From: Pseudomonadales bacterium
Lineage (GTDB): Bacteria > Pseudomonadota > Gammaproteobacteria > Pseudomonadales > Azotimanducaceae
Reading direction: 5' to 3'
Assembly (NCBI GenBank): GCA_019634925.1
Contig: JAHCAL010000006.1
Location: 124,001 to 188,000, forward strand
Length of the DNA: 64,000 bases
The notes beneath the pieces were generated by a model. The model made no database searches. It was not told where the DNA came from and worked only from the letters and a program-made list of their open reading frames with translations. Positions within the stretch are counted from its first letter, which is position 1; every line of letters starts with the position of its first letter. Position numbers and translations under genes: made by a program. This document shows, in pieces, positions 61,390 to 64,000 of this stretch.

Positions 61390-62453
61390 CGGCGCGGCCT
61401 CAGGTTGAGCTCCGGCATGCGTGACATGATCACGTAGACCACGAGCAGTACCGGCACGATCATGTAGAGCCCCGGCCAGGCAGGCATCTGGCCGCGCTCG
61501 ACGGCCGACGTGAGCAGGTTGATCAGGTTGAAGACCAGCACGTAGATGCCGATGCCGATGCCGAGGCGCGCGTAGGTCGATTGCAGCGGCCGGACGTGGC
61601 CGAGCCGGATGGCGATGAGACCGATCAGGAACGTGACGATCGGCATGGTGGTGCGCCACTGTGCCTCGGCGAGATCCTTGGTGGAGCCGGACGCGAGCAG
61701 TTCCCCGAGCGGCAGTGTGCGGCGGTGGTTGGCGCGGCTGCTCTCGCCGGCATCGGTCTGGTAGACCAGCCGCCCGAACGAGGTGTGCCGCTGCGTCCCG
61801 TCGCCGAGCAGCATTTCGTAGATGTCGCCGTCGAGGAACTCGAGCTGCTGCCGGTTCTCGTCGTCGGGTGCGGAGATGCGCGCACGCTGCGAACGGATGA
61901 TGTGGTAACGGTCGTCTTCGCGTTGTGCCGCGAACACCCCTTCCAGTCGCGGTTCGGACTCGTTCACCCGCCGCGCGTGGATGACCAGCTGATCATTCCA
62001 GCGGTAGAACGTGCCCGGCTGCAGCAGTTCCGATGTGAGCTGGGTGAGGCGCTCCTTGAGGGTATAGCTCAGCTTGTACGACCACGGACGCGCCTCGAGC
62101 GACAGGACCCCCACGAGGATCGCCACGAACAGCGCGAGCCCGATCAATGGCGCCTCGATGCGGGTGGGCGAGATCCCGGTCGCATAACACGCATAGGCCT
62201 CGCGGTCGCGATGCCAGGCACCGATTGCCATGATCACCGACAGGTAGAAGGCAGACGGCAGGATCACCTCGAGTGCGATCAGATCGCGCACACCGACCAG
62301 CGCGGCCATGGTGGACAGGGGCGCGGACGCGAGCGACGCATCGCGCATGAGCGCGGCGATGGCGAACGCCGAGTACACCAGCATGGCGAGCAGCGTGCCG
62401 CCGAGGGTCGGGGCCAGCACCATCCGCAGCAGGTAGCGGTCGAGGGCTTTCAT
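61386..62453 (-). CDS. lptF: LPS export permease LptF
   Basis: A 355-residue partner of LptG. It starts MKALDRYLLRMVLAPTLGGTLLAMLVYSAF, with the family AWHRDREAYACYATGISPTRI loop, a periplasmic beta-jellyroll region with RRVNESEPRLEGVFAAQ, and C-terminal helices (PIVTFLIGLIAIRLGHVRP and PAWPGLYMIVPVLLVVY). LptF/LptG form the membrane half of the LPS extraction machine. It directly precedes lptG with a 4-base overlap, and the LpxL-like gene lies just upstream on the same strand. Confidence 0.92.
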   Translation of the reverse strand: MKALDRYLLRMVLAPTLGGTLLAMLVYSAFAIAALMRDASLASAPLSTMAALVGVRDLIALEVILPSAFYLSVIMAIGAWHRDREAYACYATGISPTRIEAPLIGLALFVAILVGVLSLEARPWSYKLSYTLKERLTQLTSELLQPGTFYRWNDQLVIHARRVNESEPRLEGVFAAQREDDRYHIIRSQRARISAPDDENRQQLEFLDGDIYEMLLGDGTQRHTSFGRLVYQTDAGESSRANHRRTLPLGELLASGSTKDLAEAQWRTTMPIVTFLIGLIAIRLGHVRPLQSTYARLGIGIGIYVLVFNLINLLTSAVERGQMPAWPGLYMIVPVLLVVYVIMSRMPELNLRPRR

Positions 62454-62504
62454 GGGCGCTGGTTCATCCGGGCATTTCCGTTCGCACGCTGCGACCGCGT
62501 ACGG

Positions 62505-63452
62505 CTAGCCGCGCACGTCGGTCGTCACACCGCCGGCCGCGGCCGGCGGTGCGGGTCGGGCCGCGTCCTTGGGCCAGCGCCGTTTGGTGCACAGCCACTG
62601 GGCCGGGTGCGCGGCGATCCAGGTTTCGAGGTGCGCATGATAGCGGCGCGTGAGGTCGATTGCCGACTCGCGCTCGTCGAGGTCGGTACGCGCCATGAGC
62701 GGCGCATGGAACCGCAGCAGGAAGCGTCCGTCCGCTTCGCGCACCACCTCGACCGGCACCACGGGGTAGTCGAACCGGCGGGCGATCTTGGCGGGGCTGA
62801 TGGTGGTCGCGGTCGGCACCCCGAACAGCGGGATCATGCTGCCGCTGTCGACCCGCGTATCCTGCAGCAGGGCGATCGAGCGTCCTTCGCGTCCGGCCGC
62901 GAGGAGTTCCTTCAGGGCCGCGTCCTTGTCGGCGAAGCGGATGTTGGCGGCGTGGCGGTAGCCCTGGATACGTCGCTCCAGCACCGGGTTGTCATTGCGG
63001 TCGTACACGGCGGACAGCGGCAGCCCGAGCCGGCCGAGATATGCGCCGAGCACCTCCCAGTTGCCGAGGTGGGCGGTGAGGATCAGGATCGGGCGGTGCG
63101 CCTCGAACAGGCGCGCAGTGGCGGGATCCATGTCGATATGCAGATCGTCGGCCGCGATCGCGTCCAGGTGTGGAAATTCCGCCAGCACGGATCCGAGGGT
63201 GCGCCAGACGCCGCGGGCGAGCCGCTCCAGTTCGTGGTCGTCAGCCGCCGGTTTCACGAACGAGAGATTTCGCTTAACGTGGCGCTGCTTGCGGGTGAGC
63301 GGGCCGATCAGCGCGAACAGTGCACCGATCGTGCGCGCAGCGGTGCGCCGCGGCAGCAGACGCGCGACGGCCCACAGCGTGCACAGGGGCGCGGCTTCGA
63401 GCCACGCGCGCCATCCTTCGCTGGGCTCGCCGGCCCGATGCTGCTCCCTCAA
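62505..63452 (-). CDS. Lipid A lauroyl/myristoyl acyltransferase (LpxL/HtrB family)
   Basis: A 315-residue late acyltransferase for lipid A. The catalytic motif is TAHLGNWEVLG with His128 and Glu133 (HX4E), preceded by KQRHVKRNLSFVKP, then RIQGYRHAANIRFADKDAALKELL and ALLQDTRVDSGSMIPLFG. It adds a secondary acyl chain to Kdo-lipid A, normally from acyl-ACP. The start is TTG at 63452, with AGGA seven bases upstream; longer frames have no family match. It precedes lptF on the same strand and is divergent from the second ELM1 gene. Confidence 0.88.
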   Translation of the reverse strand: MREQHRAGEPSEGWRAWLEAAPLCTLWAVARLLPRRTAARTIGALFALIGPLTRKQRHVKRNLSFVKPAADDHELERLARGVWRTLGSVLAEFPHLDAIAADDLHIDMDPATARLFEAHRPILILTAHLGNWEVLGAYLGRLGLPLSAVYDRNDNPVLERRIQGYRHAANIRFADKDAALKELLAAGREGRSIALLQDTRVDSGSMIPLFGVPTATTISPAKIARRFDYPVVPVEVVREADGRFLLRFHAPLMARTDLDERESAIDLTRRYHAHLETWIAAHPAQWLCTKRRWPKDAARPAPPAAAGGVTTDVRG

Positions 63453-63588
63453 GCTCAGATCCTGTGCAGTTCGTGCCTGTGCCGTCCGGCACAGCGGGTC
63501 GCCGGAGTGTGCGCCGCGGGAGCGGTCCCGCCGCGCGAGCGTGGGGAGTTTACGGACGCTGCACCGGCAGCACAAACGACATGTGGCG

Positions 63589-64000
63589 ATGATGTCCGAC
63601 CCAAGGCGATCCCGCGCGTACCGGGCCTGGGCCCTGATTGGCCCGAAGCAGGGCGACAACGCACAGGTGCGCGCGCTGGCCGCCGCGCTCGCCGAACGTG
63701 GTGTCGTGGTCGACGAACGGGTGCTCGCGTACCGGTCGGGCGAACTCCTGGTGCATGCCCTGCCGGTGCCCGTGCTGGCCGGCGCCCGGTCCGGGACCCG
63801 AGCGGCACTGGCGCCGCCCTGGCCGGACCTCGTGATCGGCGCCGGCCGGCGCAGCGAGCCGGTTGCGCGCTGGATCCGGCGCGCCTCGGCGGGGCGTGCG
63901 CGGCTCGTGCACCTGGGGCGGCCCTGGGCCCGGCCGACCGCGTTCGACCTGGTGGTCGCCAGCAGCCAGTACGACGTGCCGCCCAGCCGCGGGGTCATGA
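63589..64000 (+). CDS. ELM1-family protein, copy 2, cut by window end
   Basis: Only the first 137 codons are visible. After a short basic start, WALIGPKQGDNAQVRALAAALAERGV, then PWPDLVIGAGRRSEPVARWIRRAS and LGRPWARPTAFDLVVASSQYDVPP, closely match the N-terminal half of the ELM1-like protein at 57400. The two paralogues flank the exporter/LptFG/LpxL block. ATGs at 63589 and 63592 are both possible starts. Function unknown, but the placement suggests LPS or envelope-lipid glycosylation. Confidence 0.8.
   Translation, partial: MMSDPRRSRAYRAWALIGPKQGDNAQVRALAAALAERGVVVDERVLAYRSGELLVHALPVPVLAGARSGTRAALAPPWPDLVIGAGRRSEPVARWIRRASAGRARLVHLGRPWARPTAFDLVVASSQYDVPPSRGVM

Overview
The window is a single high-GC, gene-dense chromosomal segment from a Gram-negative bacterium. 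LptF/LptG, an LpxL/HtrB-type lipid A acyltransferase, an MsbA-like ABC exporter, a GlnRS and small families I associate with Gammaproteobacteria (DUF6394, DUF6316-like) suggest an uncultured or little-studied gammaproteobacterium. This placement is inference, since no rRNA or other strong phylogenetic marker is present. I saw no CRISPR array, tRNA, rRNA, prophage or intact insertion sequence.

Layout. 1-3.5 kb: end of a cupin gene, a DHDPS-family lyase/aldolase, a flavin-reductase-like protein, a MarR regulator and a luciferase-like monooxygenase, which looks like a small catabolic set. 3.5-7.4 kb: a minus-strand set of a PpiC-like foldase, a HupE/UreJ-like membrane protein and a DUF3604 lipoprotein. 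7.4-9.7 kb: glucokinase, an MntA/HepT (MNT-HEPN) toxin-antitoxin pair and a small exported protein. 9.7-18.4 kb: an accessory island with a 2448-residue SpvB/VCBS/Rhs protein ending in a lower-GC lipase-like toxin tip, an exported ankyrin-repeat protein as likely immunity partner, and a 150-bp orphan rhs fragment. The rhs promoter region carries a perfect 9-1-9 inverted repeat and a C10 tract lying between candidate -35 and -10 boxes.

18.4-30 kb: enoyl-CoA hydratase, a triple-PAS GGDEF-EAL protein, YjbQ, a two-subunit acyl-CoA dehydrogenase, a heterodimeric ABC exporter preceded by a 22-codon ORF with a strong ribosome binding site, and TesB. 30-37 kb: a transglutaminase-like protein, GlnRS, HMG-CoA lyase, a class III CoA-transferase, a YheT-type hydrolase and an SDR lacking YxxxK. 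37-46.6 kb: TraB/GumN and CinA-like proteins, two small proteins, a beta-oxidation-type cluster (ECH, MaoC, ACAD, nitronate monooxygenase), PAP2 and a DeaD-type helicase. 46.6-55.9 kb: a vWA/MoxR-type AAA pair, a sucrase/ferredoxin-like protein, a PlsC-like acyltransferase, a K+ channel with DUF6394, and a ClsC-like PLD lipoprotein.

55.9-64 kb is an envelope-lipid block: an alpha-oxoamine synthase (serine palmitoyltransferase/KBL type) overlapping a dedicated ACP, two ELM1-family proteins, an MsbA-like exporter, LptG, LptF and an LpxL/HtrB acyltransferase. Together they suggest lipid A export and acylation beside an acyl-ACP-dependent condensing enzyme that could make a sphingoid-like base.

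Many coupled genes overlap as ATGA, GTGA or TGATG. Several genes (glk, mntA, tesB) have a candidate -10 hexamer placed so that transcription would start on or next to the start codon, which suggests leaderless mRNAs.
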